Both the position numbers and the translations under genes were made by a program. A stretch of 38,096 bases of DNA from a bacterium (GTDB taxonomy: Bacteria; UBP14; UBA6098; JAFGQG01), in assembly GCA_016935765.1 (NCBI GenBank), contig JAFGQG010000166.1, forward strand, positions 1 to 38,096, written 5' to 3'. Positions 1 through 8,941 of this stretch are shown in pieces. The notes under the pieces are model-generated. The model saw only the letters and a program-made list of their open reading frames with translations, made no database searches and had not been told where the DNA came from. Each line of letters opens with the position of its first letter. Positions within the stretch are counted from its first letter, which is position 1.

Positions 1-13
1 ATGCGTATCTCAT
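1..13 (-). CDS. 5' start of a leftward gene cut by the window edge
   Basis: Only the first four codons are inside the window (ATG at 13-11, reading M-R-Y-A). The start is proposed because the minus strand carries a strong Shine-Dalgarno sequence, GAAGGAG (27-21), exactly seven bases upstream of this ATG. The gene would be divergent from the ABC exporter at 200, with the two sharing the AT-rich interval 14-199. No product can be named from four residues. A chance SD/ATG pair is possible. Confidence 0.4.
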
Positions 14-74
14 TAAAAATCTCCTTCTTTTTCCCAAAAACTTGTATTTGAAGCTAATATAAGATGCCAATTAT

Positions 75-90
75 ATTTTGTAAACAAAAT
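75..90. promoter_or_regulatory. perfect inverted repeat in a divergent intergenic region
   Basis: The 16-base sequence ATTTTGTAAACAAAAT has two perfect 7-base arms around an AA spacer. It lies between the putative leftward gene at the edge and the ABC exporter, where an operator would be expected. A TATAAT box occurs just downstream at 107-112, but no well-spaced -35 could be paired with it. The regulator is unknown, and AT-rich DNA produces such palindromes by chance fairly often. Confidence 0.25.
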
Positions 91-199
91 TTTCCTTGCA
101 TTTAATTATAATTAATGTAAGTTGGATTGTTTATTATTTAATTTAATATTATAACATAATATCAAAAAATGGATTTATCTAGTAAAAACGGTATAGGAA

Positions 200-2335
200 A
201 TGCGCTATCATAGTTATCATCATGAAACTGAAATGGGGAAAGTGTACGATTCCCGTTTGATAAAAAGACTTTTTCATTACGCTAAGCCCTATAAGAAATT
301 CATTGTCCTGGCGATATTCATACTATTACTAACCGCAGGCGGAGATATATTTCTACCATACCTGTCAAAGATGGGTATCGACAACTACATCGTTTTTAAT
401 AAAAAACAGCTTAATTTTGAAGGTAAATCGTCTTTGAAGCAGGAGATCATCGATAAATATTCCTCAAAGATAATTACCACAGACGATGGTCTCATATTCA
501 TAGATATTGAAGACATGGATATGTCTGATTCCAAAAAGCTGGAGGCTGACAGCGTATTCAGCAATGAAAAATATTATATCATAAATACTGATGATTTGTC
601 AAGTGAAACTGTTGCTGAAGTTGAGAAGGTCATAGATGATAACCGGGAGAAGTTCCACTCATCCGGGAAATATCACGTAATTTCGTTAGAGGACCTATCG
701 AAACTAAAAACTAGTGAAACAGGGGTCATCCGTCAATCCGACCTGAGGGGTGTGCTTATCATAGGGCTTGTATATTTAGGGATCCTGCTTCTGAATTTTG
801 TACTCGGTTTCGCGCACATTTACATCACCACGTACACCGGTCAGAAGGTGATGTATGATATCCGCGTGAAATTATTCGAACATGTGGAGCACCTTTCCCT
901 GGCATTTTTCGATAAGAATCCCATAGGCAGGCTGGTCACGAGAGTCACCAACGACATCGAGGTTCTCAACGAGATGTTCACCGCGGTACTTATAAACATT
1001 TTCAAGGATGTGTTCATACTGGTGGGTATCGTTGTGATAATGCTGATAATGAACTGGCAGCTTGCGCTGGTCTGTTTTGCAATTCTACCGCTGATCGTGG
1101 TGGTGACTATTTATTTCAAGATAAAAGTCAGGGATGCTTTCAGGACTGTTCGAATAAAGATCGCCAGGATCAATGCCACACTTGCCGAATACATAAATGG
1201 GATCAGGATAATCAAGATATTCGCGAGGGAGCTTAAAAACCTGAAGCATTTTAAGCTTATAAACCAGGAGCATTATGAAGCAAACATGCGACAGCTTTTA
1301 ATTCATGCCATTTTCTCACCGCTGACCCACATAATCAGTTCTCTGGGAATGGCTCTCATCATCTGGTATGGTGGCGGCAAGGTTATCCAGAATATGTTGA
1401 CATTAGGGTCGTTGGTGGCTTTTCTGCAATTGATAGAGATGTTTTTCCGTCCCATCAGGGACATCAGTGAGAAATATCATCTGATGCAATCATCAATGGC
1501 TTCCTCCGAGAGAATATTCGACCTGATGGATCAGAAAATGAAGATCGAAAATCCTCCGCAATCCATTGTCCTGAAAAACATTAAAGGCTCAATCAAGTTT
1601 GAAAACGTTTGGTTCAGCTATGAGGACGACGAGTATGTTCTAAGGGACGTTAGTTTCAATATTGAACCAGGCGAAAGGATTGCTTTGGTTGGAGCGACTG
1701 GCTCCGGGAAAACCACGATAATTAACCTGATCAGCCGTTTTTACGATATACAAAAAGGCAAGATATACATTGATGGTCATGATATAAAGGACATAGACAA
1801 GTTCTCATTGAGGACTCATATCGGAGTAGTGCTCCAGGATGTTTTTCTCTTCGCTACCGACATCGAAAAGAATATCACTTTGAACAAAGATGATCTATCT
1901 TCCGACCAGATTAAGGAGATCGCTGAATTCGTCAACGCTCACCATTTCATCGAGAAATTGCCAAACAAGTACAGTGAGCAGGTTAAGGAGAGAGGCGTGA
2001 CTCTATCCATGGGTCAGAGACAGCTTTTAGCATTCGCGAGGGCTCTGGCTTATGATCCCAAGATACTTGTACTGGACGAAGCGACCTCTAACATCGATAC
2101 AGAAACCGAGCAACTCATACAGAAAGCGCTCGAGAGGCTGCTCGAAAACCGCACTTCAATTATTATTGCTCACAGACTATCCACTATTCAGAAAGCGAAC
2201 AAGATAATGGTCATTCACAAGGGAAAGATCCGCGAAATTGGCACTCATCAGGAATTGCTGGCGGAGAAAGGTTTATACTATAACCTGTATTTGCTGCAAT
2301 ACAAGGACCAAATTCAAAACATGAAAGCTGTTTGA
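200..2335 (+). CDS. MsbA-like ABC exporter (fused permease and ATPase)
   Basis: A 711-residue half-transporter of the lipid/multidrug exporter type, expected to work as a homodimer in the inner membrane. The membrane domain spans about residues 30-420 and the nucleotide-binding domain about 465-700. Walker A is GATGSGKTT (498-506), the Q-loop Gln is 546, the signature is LSMGQ (602-606), Walker B is ILVLDEA (622-628) and the switch His is 658. The signature has Met where LSGGQ has Gly, a variant I know from related exporters. Between the first and second membrane segments lies an unusually long hydrophilic loop (about 66-180), probably extracytoplasmic. ATG 200 was kept because its N-terminus (His-rich, then MGKVYDSRLIKRL) looks like relatives; ATG 233 is an alternative, and neither has an ideal SD. 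The VWA gene begins 24 bases downstream, probably in one transcript. The substrate is not predictable from sequence. Confidence 0.93.
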   Translation: MRYHSYHHETEMGKVYDSRLIKRLFHYAKPYKKFIVLAIFILLLTAGGDIFLPYLSKMGIDNYIVFNKKQLNFEGKSSLKQEIIDKYSSKIITTDDGLIFIDIEDMDMSDSKKLEADSVFSNEKYYIINTDDLSSETVAEVEKVIDDNREKFHSSGKYHVISLEDLSKLKTSETGVIRQSDLRGVLIIGLVYLGILLLNFVLGFAHIYITTYTGQKVMYDIRVKLFEHVEHLSLAFFDKNPIGRLVTRVTNDIEVLNEMFTAVLINIFKDVFILVGIVVIMLIMNWQLALVCFAILPLIVVVTIYFKIKVRDAFRTVRIKIARINATLAEYINGIRIIKIFARELKNLKHFKLINQEHYEANMRQLLIHAIFSPLTHIISSLGMALIIWYGGGKVIQNMLTLGSLVAFLQLIEMFFRPIRDISEKYHLMQSSMASSERIFDLMDQKMKIENPPQSIVLKNIKGSIKFENVWFSYEDDEYVLRDVSFNIEPGERIALVGATGSGKTTIINLISRFYDIQKGKIYIDGHDIKDIDKFSLRTHIGVVLQDVFLFATDIEKNITLNKDDLSSDQIKEIAEFVNAHHFIEKLPNKYSEQVKERGVTLSMGQRQLLAFARALAYDPKILVLDEATSNIDTETEQLIQKALERLLENRTSIIIAHRLSTIQKANKIMVIHKGKIREIGTHQELLAEKGLYYNLYLLQYKDQIQNMKAV

Positions 2336-2359
2336 ACAAGAACACAAGAATTGAGATAA

Positions 2360-4558
2360 ATGGATTTTTTTGACTTTGAAAAGATAAACCTGGTATTCCA
2401 AAGCAAGTATCTAGCGCTGATTATTCTCGCTTTTTTAGCTGCTGCAGGATTCTCGATACTTTCATATAGAATAACTAATCCGCCTATGTCGAAGCGGCGG
2501 AAGAGACTGCTTACGGCCTTGCGGATCGCAGCATTCTTTTTTCTGTTCTTATCGATTTTTGAGCCTCTGCTGGTTGGCATAAAAAAGCTAATAATAGAAC
2601 CCAGGCTGATTTTTTTAATTGACACTTCGAAAAGCATGGAGCTTGAGGACAGTTACGGAAAGAGAGCTGAAACCCTCGAGAATTTCCTTGCAAGTGATGA
2701 GGTCAGGGATCTGGAACAAAGCTACAAGACCGAGTTCTTCGAGTTCGGGGATACTATTGTTCCCATGGGTGACGCGCTTGAGTTTAAATATAACGCGACA
2801 GCTATTGGTGAAGTTTTGATCGACCTTTATAAATCCCATTCGAAAGATGCCATTGGCAATGTTGTTCTAGTTTCAGACGGTCAATCAAACCTGGGCATCA
2901 CGCCTCTGCAGGTAACCGAAGATCTTCCATTCCCAATACATACAGTTGGCATCGGGGATCCATCCGCTCCTAAAGATATCGGTATAAAGAGAATAGTTGC
3001 GAACGAGGTAGCCTATCAGGAAACCCCATTCCCGGTAAGGGTTTATGTTGAAAGCTGGGGAATGGCGAACGAAAAGGCTGAGGTCATAATTTCATTAAAG
3101 AAAGAGACACTTGAGAAAAAGCAGATCACGCTCGGGCAAAAGGGCGAACTGAACGAAGTGGAATTCGAAGTAACACCTCTCGAAACCGGTATGCAGAATT
3201 TAATAGTATCAGTACCATCACAGGAGGGGGAATTCTCCAGGAAAAACAATTCGAGGTACTTCTCTGTTAACGTTCTCGCCTCAAAGCGGAAAGTACTGTT
3301 GATTAGTAAGAATCTTAATTGGGAATATACTTTTTTGAAGAGGACATTAGAGGAAGACGATAATATCCAATTGGTTGAACATGTTTTGGGTAAAGGAGCT
3401 GTTCCCGGGCAAATTGCAAGGCTTCCTTCTGATTTGGAGCAGCTTCAAGAATATGAATGCGTGATAATCCTGGGTGCGATCAACCAAATTTCAAGGGCTG
3501 GACCCGGAGGGCTATTTAGGGAATACGTAGGTAGTGGCGGTTCTGTTTTGTATTTCGTTCAACAGGATATCGACATTAGTCCGGGGCGGGAGGACTATTG
3601 GGCAGACATTTTGCCGTTCACGCTTACCAAGGGCTCCAATCAGGTCACCATGAACGAATTCAATGCCGTATTGACCGTTGAAGGAAGGTACCACTCCATA
3701 ACCAATATAGAAACAAGCGATAATTTACCACCTGAGCAAGCTTTTGCTTCGCTTCCCCCGCTGGAGGGATTCATCATGGTAGGCGGTTTGAAGGAGGGCG
3801 CAAAAAGCCTTCTTGTACATCCGAAGCTGAGGGAGATTCCGATTCTCGCCATTGGAAATTATAAAGCGGGTAAAATTGTATCTGTTACCGGCTTCCCTTT
3901 ATGGAGATGGAATTTCGTGCCGGTCGGCTTTGGAAAAACCACGGAGGTTTATACTAAACTCATACATAATACGATACAGTGGCTGCTTGTGAAAGATGAA
4001 CTCGAACCCTTCGTGCTGAAAACCGACAAGAACGTTTACAAAACTGGGGAGAGGGTTAATGTTTTAGCATTTCTAAGGAACGAAAACAATCAGCCGATCG
4101 ACGGCGCGGCTATCGAAGCCGAACTCTCCAGAACTTCCGTTGAGGATTCCCTGGAATTCAACCCTTTAAGCATTCTTTTGGATGAATACGAAAAAGGTGT
4201 GTATGAACAGAGAATTCCTTCACTGCCGCCCGGCGATTATCTTCTGGATGCAAAGGCATCACTTCGAGATAAAGTGGTCGCCGAGAAAAAGAAAAAGTTT
4301 ATCGTTGAAGAGTATAGCCTGGAATTCCAAAATGTTCGAATGGACAGAAACAACCTGCTCAAATTAGCCCAATTGACAGGCGGGAAATTCTTCACCGCCT
4401 CTGATTATACTGGACTTCCGGATGCAGTCAAAATAGAAGAAAAATCCGAAAGGATAAAACTCGAAAAAAACCTTTGGGATAATCCTATATTCCTCATCCT
4501 TTTCATAATATTCCTTGCAATCGAATGGATATTAAGAAAGCGCTCTGATCTTCTATAA
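2360..4558 (+). CDS. membrane-anchored VWA-domain protein with a glutamine-amidotransferase-like region
   Basis: A 732-residue protein with two N-terminal membrane segments (about 17-37 and 50-75) followed by a von Willebrand A domain. The MIDAS motif LIDTSKSM is intact (D88, S90, S92), and a second VWA segment, LVSDGQSN, lies near 170. A class-I glutamine-amidotransferase-like fold probably covers about 308-400 (starting KVLLISKNLNWEY, with a later VIILGAI strand). A beta-rich region follows, and a final membrane helix (about 706-724) ends in a basic tail. This layout is known from large VWA proteins often found near MoxR/Bat-type genes. Here it sits outside the Bat cluster, between an exporter and the M50/enolase fusion. 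No catalytic Cys of an active amidotransferase is evident, so that region is probably structural. The metal-dependent partner is unknown. Confidence 0.85.
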   Translation: MDFFDFEKINLVFQSKYLALIILAFLAAAGFSILSYRITNPPMSKRRKRLLTALRIAAFFFLFLSIFEPLLVGIKKLIIEPRLIFLIDTSKSMELEDSYGKRAETLENFLASDEVRDLEQSYKTEFFEFGDTIVPMGDALEFKYNATAIGEVLIDLYKSHSKDAIGNVVLVSDGQSNLGITPLQVTEDLPFPIHTVGIGDPSAPKDIGIKRIVANEVAYQETPFPVRVYVESWGMANEKAEVIISLKKETLEKKQITLGQKGELNEVEFEVTPLETGMQNLIVSVPSQEGEFSRKNNSRYFSVNVLASKRKVLLISKNLNWEYTFLKRTLEEDDNIQLVEHVLGKGAVPGQIARLPSDLEQLQEYECVIILGAINQISRAGPGGLFREYVGSGGSVLYFVQQDIDISPGREDYWADILPFTLTKGSNQVTMNEFNAVLTVEGRYHSITNIETSDNLPPEQAFASLPPLEGFIMVGGLKEGAKSLLVHPKLREIPILAIGNYKAGKIVSVTGFPLWRWNFVPVGFGKTTEVYTKLIHNTIQWLLVKDELEPFVLKTDKNVYKTGERVNVLAFLRNENNQPIDGAAIEAELSRTSVEDSLEFNPLSILLDEYEKGVYEQRIPSLPPGDYLLDAKASLRDKVVAEKKKKFIVEEYSLEFQNVRMDRNNLLKLAQLTGGKFFTASDYTGLPDAVKIEEKSERIKLEKNLWDNPIFLILFIIFLAIEWILRKRSDLL

Positions 4559-4600
4559 TATTAAAAAATAGGAAAATAGAAATTAAGCTATTGAGTATAT

Positions 4601-7429
4601 ATGAACAAATTGACCAAGTTTCTACTGCAAATATTCACAAATAACCAAGAAGCTCATTTAGATAAAGGTTGGGTTATAGCTAATCATATATTGGTATCCT
4701 TTCATGTTGCCTTTATTTCCTCCGTGTTGTCGATATCGTCTTCTATTGAATGCAGAAGTGAAGTGCTGCAGTTCATGTTCACAAGCTATGAAACCTTGAT
4801 ATCACTTGCGTTTTTATATATTACTTTTCACACAGGTATCGCCATTCACGAAATGGGACATTACCTGAAAGCCGTGAGATTAAGCGCGCTTAACGAGACT
4901 TTACTGCCGGAAGCTCAGGCTAAAATGGAGCAGGGGACTTTTAAAAAGCTAGTGTGGTATATCGGGATGTTTCTTAAGATACCTTATGGCGCATTTGAAG
5001 GCGTAACAAAGACGGGTTTGGATTATCATCCGGACGCTCCTTACAATTTAGCTGTATCCGCTGCTGGACCACGGGCCAGCAGGAATCTCGCAATCTTAGC
5101 ATTGCCAGTTGCTATAATACTGCTGATCATTGGATTAGTGGTAGGTTTTGCGATGCCTGTTTATATTGGGAGGCTTTTTCTTGGGATCGGGCTTGTAAGC
5201 TTGCTCGATTTTCATCTAGCTGATCCCGGTAAATACAAGGAATTCAAAGCCCGTGAAAAAGCTGCTGTTGATGCTGCTAAAACTGCTTGTGAAATTGTTG
5301 CTAAAAAAAAGCAAACATGGTCAGGAACAGTTAAAAATGTCAAAGAGATAATGACGTATGCAAGGATCCAGAAAGAAAAAATGCCTGATGGTTCACAGAA
5401 GTGGGTTCCTTGGCAGTTTAGAAATTGTGGTATGGGAGGAAGGCATACGGAGAAGGAATTCCCGGAAAGCAATATCAATCTCCAGGAGAGCATGTTCATA
5501 CCGTTAAGTGTGGAAAGTTATGAAGACGCGCAGGAAATGACTGTGAATTTACAAACCAGGTTGAAGGAAATCATTGAAAACGCGGAAGGCTGTACCGTTA
5601 AAGGAATTGGCACCGAAGGGGGTATTGCGGCGTACATCAAGAAGGAGAAAGGTGACATTTTACCAGCGCAGAGGCTTTGGAGAATGCAAAAACAGGCGAT
5701 ACTCGATTGCGGGTATGTTCCCGGCAAGGATGTAGCCATGGCTCTTGACCCCGCAGCAACCGAGTTGGAAAATGCATACAGGGAAGAAAAAGCACTTTCC
5801 GGAAGTGAAACAGTAGGTATGTATCTCGCCTGGCGGGACAAAGATAAAACCGTATTAAGCCGCGATGAACTCCTCCAGATTTATAAAAATGCTATCGAGG
5901 AAGAGGACTTGCCGATAATATCTATCGAAGACGGTTTTGCTGAAGACGATGACGAAGGCTGGAGAATCTTGATGAGGGAACTCGGAGAAAAGATACACGT
6001 CGTAGGGGATGACAATATCACTACCAAGGATTCCTCTATCGAGGAAAAAGCGGAAAAGGGATTGATAAACGCAGCCTTGATAAAGCTCAATCAGATCGGC
6101 TCAGTAACAGAAGGCATTTTGGCTATGCTCACTGCGATGGGCAAGGGGATTCACACGATTGTTTCTCACCGTTCCAAATCACCTATTGAGGATTTCGAAG
6201 CTCAGGTAGCGTTAGCCGCCAATTCCCTTGGCTTGAAAGCAGGTGGTGGCTCAAACTCTGAAAGGCTGTTTAAATATGAAGCGGTTGTCAAAGTCATCGG
6301 CGAGACCGTTAAGAACGACTTTCGTGCAAAAGAAAAAGCTGAAATTACTTCCGGGCAAATCGATGAAGCAACTAATGAATTCATGAATAAACTTACAATC
6401 ACGGGCATTGTTGCCAGGGAGGCTTCGACAAACGCCGGGATTCCAACAGTGGGTGTGGATATCGAAGTCGGGATCCCCGGCAATGAAAAATACAAAAAAA
6501 TGCTGACCTTCGAGGGCGCTACCCCGCTTGGTACTTCGGCTGGAACCGACGAAGCAATACACCTTATCGACAGTATTATCCCTGCAGATTCACCATTAGC
6601 CCAAAAATTTCCGGAGTTTTTCAAGCTCCAAAATGATGACCACACATACCGCTTCAAGAAGGATGTCACGACCAGAAAGATCAATGGAAAAAATGACGCT
6701 GAACTTACTAGAGCATGGCATCGGGCGAAAAGGTATAACGGCAAAGGCTGCCTTAATGCCGTAGATAACGTTAAAGAGACCATTGCGCGCAAGTTCCTTG
6801 GGAAAAAAATCACTGAGCTTGGCGATTTGGTGGAACTGGATAACACCTTGTTATTAATGGAGAGGGATCTCGCTATAGAACGCGGTACGCTCCAGACCGA
6901 TTCTGATACCAGTGAACAGATCAATGTGATGCAAAGGAAAATGAACCTGGGCATGAATGCCATATTATCCGTTTCATTGGCTATGGCAAGATTGAAGGGA
7001 GCCCTTGAGGGCAAACAACTCTGTGACATTGTCAGGGACCAGATGGCTTCAACAATGGCAAAAACCATTGCGGCTAACGGCGGATTAACTCTCATCGAAA
7101 CCTTGAAAGAGAAAATGCTTGAATTCAGAAAGAAAACATTGAAATATGACAGGCTTGCAGCATCGGAATTCAAAAAACCATTAGTGGATCCGGGATTTGA
7201 AGCTGAGGTCACCGCAGATGAAGAGAAGTCGATAACTGAAGAGGTAAACCAGATTATAAAAAGCATAGACACCGCTGTTGCTTGTGATGATAGGGAATTA
7301 TGGAAGATACTGATGGATGAGTTTGATTTTGAGGACCTTATTATGGGACTCCAGATCGTCAACGATAGAATCGGGAATGTTCCGCTTTACGAATTGCTTA
7401 GAAAGCAGTTATCTGTTTATAAGAATTGA
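4601..7429 (+). CDS. M50-like membrane protease domain fused to a circularly permuted enolase
   Basis: A 942-residue two-part protein. Residues 1-215 hold four hydrophobic segments (about 28-46, 66-82, 162-184, 187-205), a zinc-protease motif HEMGH (83-87), and SAAGPRASRNL (153-163), which resembles the AGPxxN motif of site-2 proteases. D203 or D208 could be the third zinc ligand. After a helical linker the enolase TIM barrel runs about 268-560: H282, E296, E339, metal ligands D383, E443 and D470, then K495, H523 and K546. The spacings E443-D470-K495-H523-K546 (27, 25, 28, 23) equal those in the normal enolase downstream. The enolase capping domain follows the barrel (about 598-815): ITGIVARE, the S646 loop, RYNGKGCLNAVDNV and NLGMNAIL align with the N-terminus of ordinary enolase. 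A tail (about 820-942) is unassigned. Phosphopyruvate hydratase activity is plausible but inferred. The SD before ATG 4601 is weak; the VWA gene ends 42 bases upstream. Confidence 0.88.
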   Translation: MNKLTKFLLQIFTNNQEAHLDKGWVIANHILVSFHVAFISSVLSISSSIECRSEVLQFMFTSYETLISLAFLYITFHTGIAIHEMGHYLKAVRLSALNETLLPEAQAKMEQGTFKKLVWYIGMFLKIPYGAFEGVTKTGLDYHPDAPYNLAVSAAGPRASRNLAILALPVAIILLIIGLVVGFAMPVYIGRLFLGIGLVSLLDFHLADPGKYKEFKAREKAAVDAAKTACEIVAKKKQTWSGTVKNVKEIMTYARIQKEKMPDGSQKWVPWQFRNCGMGGRHTEKEFPESNINLQESMFIPLSVESYEDAQEMTVNLQTRLKEIIENAEGCTVKGIGTEGGIAAYIKKEKGDILPAQRLWRMQKQAILDCGYVPGKDVAMALDPAATELENAYREEKALSGSETVGMYLAWRDKDKTVLSRDELLQIYKNAIEEEDLPIISIEDGFAEDDDEGWRILMRELGEKIHVVGDDNITTKDSSIEEKAEKGLINAALIKLNQIGSVTEGILAMLTAMGKGIHTIVSHRSKSPIEDFEAQVALAANSLGLKAGGGSNSERLFKYEAVVKVIGETVKNDFRAKEKAEITSGQIDEATNEFMNKLTITGIVAREASTNAGIPTVGVDIEVGIPGNEKYKKMLTFEGATPLGTSAGTDEAIHLIDSIIPADSPLAQKFPEFFKLQNDDHTYRFKKDVTTRKINGKNDAELTRAWHRAKRYNGKGCLNAVDNVKETIARKFLGKKITELGDLVELDNTLLLMERDLAIERGTLQTDSDTSEQINVMQRKMNLGMNAILSVSLAMARLKGALEGKQLCDIVRDQMASTMAKTIAANGGLTLIETLKEKMLEFRKKTLKYDRLAASEFKKPLVDPGFEAEVTADEEKSITEEVNQIIKSIDTAVACDDRELWKILMDEFDFEDLIMGLQIVNDRIGNVPLYELLRKQLSVYKN

Positions 7430-7642
7430 AAATATTTATTAAATACTTGCATTGTTTTCAAAGTTTTATACCTTATTAAAAATGTAGATTTTAGATAAGT
7501 CACTTTATTTTGGTGAATTAACAGAAAAACTGAAACTGGAAAATGTTTTAAATATCAAATTCAATATGCTTATAACATATCACGATTTTACATGAGAATT
7601 GATATTATAATATAAACCCGAAGATAAGAGGAGAAAGAAAAG
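7430..7642 (+). promoter_or_regulatory. intergenic region likely carrying the eno promoter
   Basis: This 213-base AT-rich gap separates the fusion gene from enolase. A TATAAT sequence lies at 7606-7611, suitably close to the eno start, but no convincing -35 is found 16-18 bases upstream. No hairpin with a T-tract marks a terminator for the preceding gene, so read-through into eno is possible. A strong SD (GAGGAGAAAG, about 7628-7637) precedes the eno ATG. Confidence 0.3.
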
Positions 7643-8941
7643 ATGAGTATTATAACTGGATGTTGGGCGCGAGAGGTACTGGATTCAAGGGGGATACCAA
7701 CTGTAGAGGTTGAGATAGAACTGAATTCGGGAATAATAGGAAGAGCAATTGTTCCTTCCGGGTCTTCCAAGGGAACCCACGAAGTCCTGGAGTTAAGGGA
7801 CGGAGATGAAAGTCGGTACAATGGAAAAGGTGTGTTGAAAGCGGTTGAGAATGTGAACAGTGTAATCGCACCGGAAATCCTTGAACTGGATGCCCGTGAT
7901 CAAGCTGGTTTAGACCAGATATTGATTGAGCTTGACGGCACCAAGGATAAATCAAAGTTAGGAGCTAACGCGATCCTTGGGGTGTCAGCGGCTACAGTCA
8001 GAGCCGCTTCGATATTCCTGGGCTTGCCTTTATACCAATACATCGGTGGCATTGGAGCAAAAGTGATGCCTATACCGCACGTAAATGTAATCAATGGCGG
8101 AGCTCACGCTCCAAACAGGCTTGATCTGCAGGAGTTTACATTGGTGCCTGCAGGCGCTAAATCCTTCAGGGAAGCCATCAGGATGTCCTCGGAGATATTC
8201 CATGCTTTGAAAAAATATCTAATCAGCAAGGGTCATATAACTTCTGTTGGTGACGAAGGAGGCTTCGCCCCCAACATCGCTTCAACAGAAGAGGCATTCC
8301 AAGCATTGATAACCGGTATTGAACTTGCTAGATATATTCCGGGTGACGATGTTTATGTCGGTCTGGACGCCGCCATAAGCGACCTTCATGTCGATGGAAT
8401 CTACAATCTCCCCGGTGAAAACAAGAAGTTCGACACGGACTCCATTATCGAATTCTACTCGGACCTTCTGCACAAGTATCCGATAATATCCATCGAAGAC
8501 CCGCTTGCAGAAGACGATTGGAATGGCTGGGTCAAGATAAACAAAGAACTGGGCGATAAGGTACAAATAGTCGGTGATGACATATTTGTAACTGATATTG
8601 TCCGGATACAGAAGGGCATAACCCTCGGTGTTTCCAACGCAGCGCTGATAAAGCTGAACCAGATCGGAACGGTCAGTGAAACTCTCGATGCTATCGAACT
8701 GGCTCAAAGAGCAGCCTGGGGCACAGTCATCTCGCATAGAAGCGGAGAAACCGAGGACGATTTCATTGCCGACCTTGCAGTCAGCACTAACACCGGGCAG
8801 ATAAAAACCGGCTCCGTCCAGAGATCGGAGAGAATCGTAAAATACAACCGCTTATTCAGAATAGAAGAACAATTAGAAGGAATATCGGTTTTCCCGAAGG
8901 CGAAGGATGTATTTCCGCATCTGAAGTTTAAAAATACATGA
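7643..8941 (+). CDS. eno: enolase (phosphopyruvate hydratase)
   Basis: A 432-residue enolase of normal length and normal domain order that interconverts 2-phosphoglycerate and phosphoenolpyruvate in glycolysis and gluconeogenesis. The capping domain is 1-140 and the barrel 141-432. Visible active-site residues are H155, E164, E205 (GDEGGF), metal ligands D242, E285 and D312, then K337, H365 (SHRSGETED) and K388. The mobile substrate loop reads SGSSKG rather than the near-universal SGASTG: the serine matching yeast Ser39 is S42, but the following Thr is replaced by Lys43. The start has a good SD and matches the usual enolase N-terminus. Its ATGA end overlaps the ftsB-like gene by four bases, an eno-ftsB linkage also seen in other bacteria. 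It is the likely housekeeping copy beside the permuted paralogue upstream. Confidence 0.96.
   Translation: MSIITGCWAREVLDSRGIPTVEVEIELNSGIIGRAIVPSGSSKGTHEVLELRDGDESRYNGKGVLKAVENVNSVIAPEILELDARDQAGLDQILIELDGTKDKSKLGANAILGVSAATVRAASIFLGLPLYQYIGGIGAKVMPIPHVNVINGGAHAPNRLDLQEFTLVPAGAKSFREAIRMSSEIFHALKKYLISKGHITSVGDEGGFAPNIASTEEAFQALITGIELARYIPGDDVYVGLDAAISDLHVDGIYNLPGENKKFDTDSIIEFYSDLLHKYPIISIEDPLAEDDWNGWVKINKELGDKVQIVGDDIFVTDIVRIQKGITLGVSNAALIKLNQIGTVSETLDAIELAQRAAWGTVISHRSGETEDDFIADLAVSTNTGQIKTGSVQRSERIVKYNRLFRIEEQLEGISVFPKAKDVFPHLKFKNT

Noticed and set aside
6202..7362. 386-codon ORF antisense to the M50/enolase fusion
   Set aside because: Its Ser/Phe-rich translation has no recognisable motif, and the opposite strand encodes clear enolase motifs throughout. 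It is a shadow frame.
4601..7429. Frameshift or chimeric assembly creating the M50/enolase fusion
   Set aside because: One uninterrupted frame with consistent codon use and exact catalytic spacing in the barrel. An assembly artefact cannot be fully excluded without reads, but nothing in the sequence suggests it.
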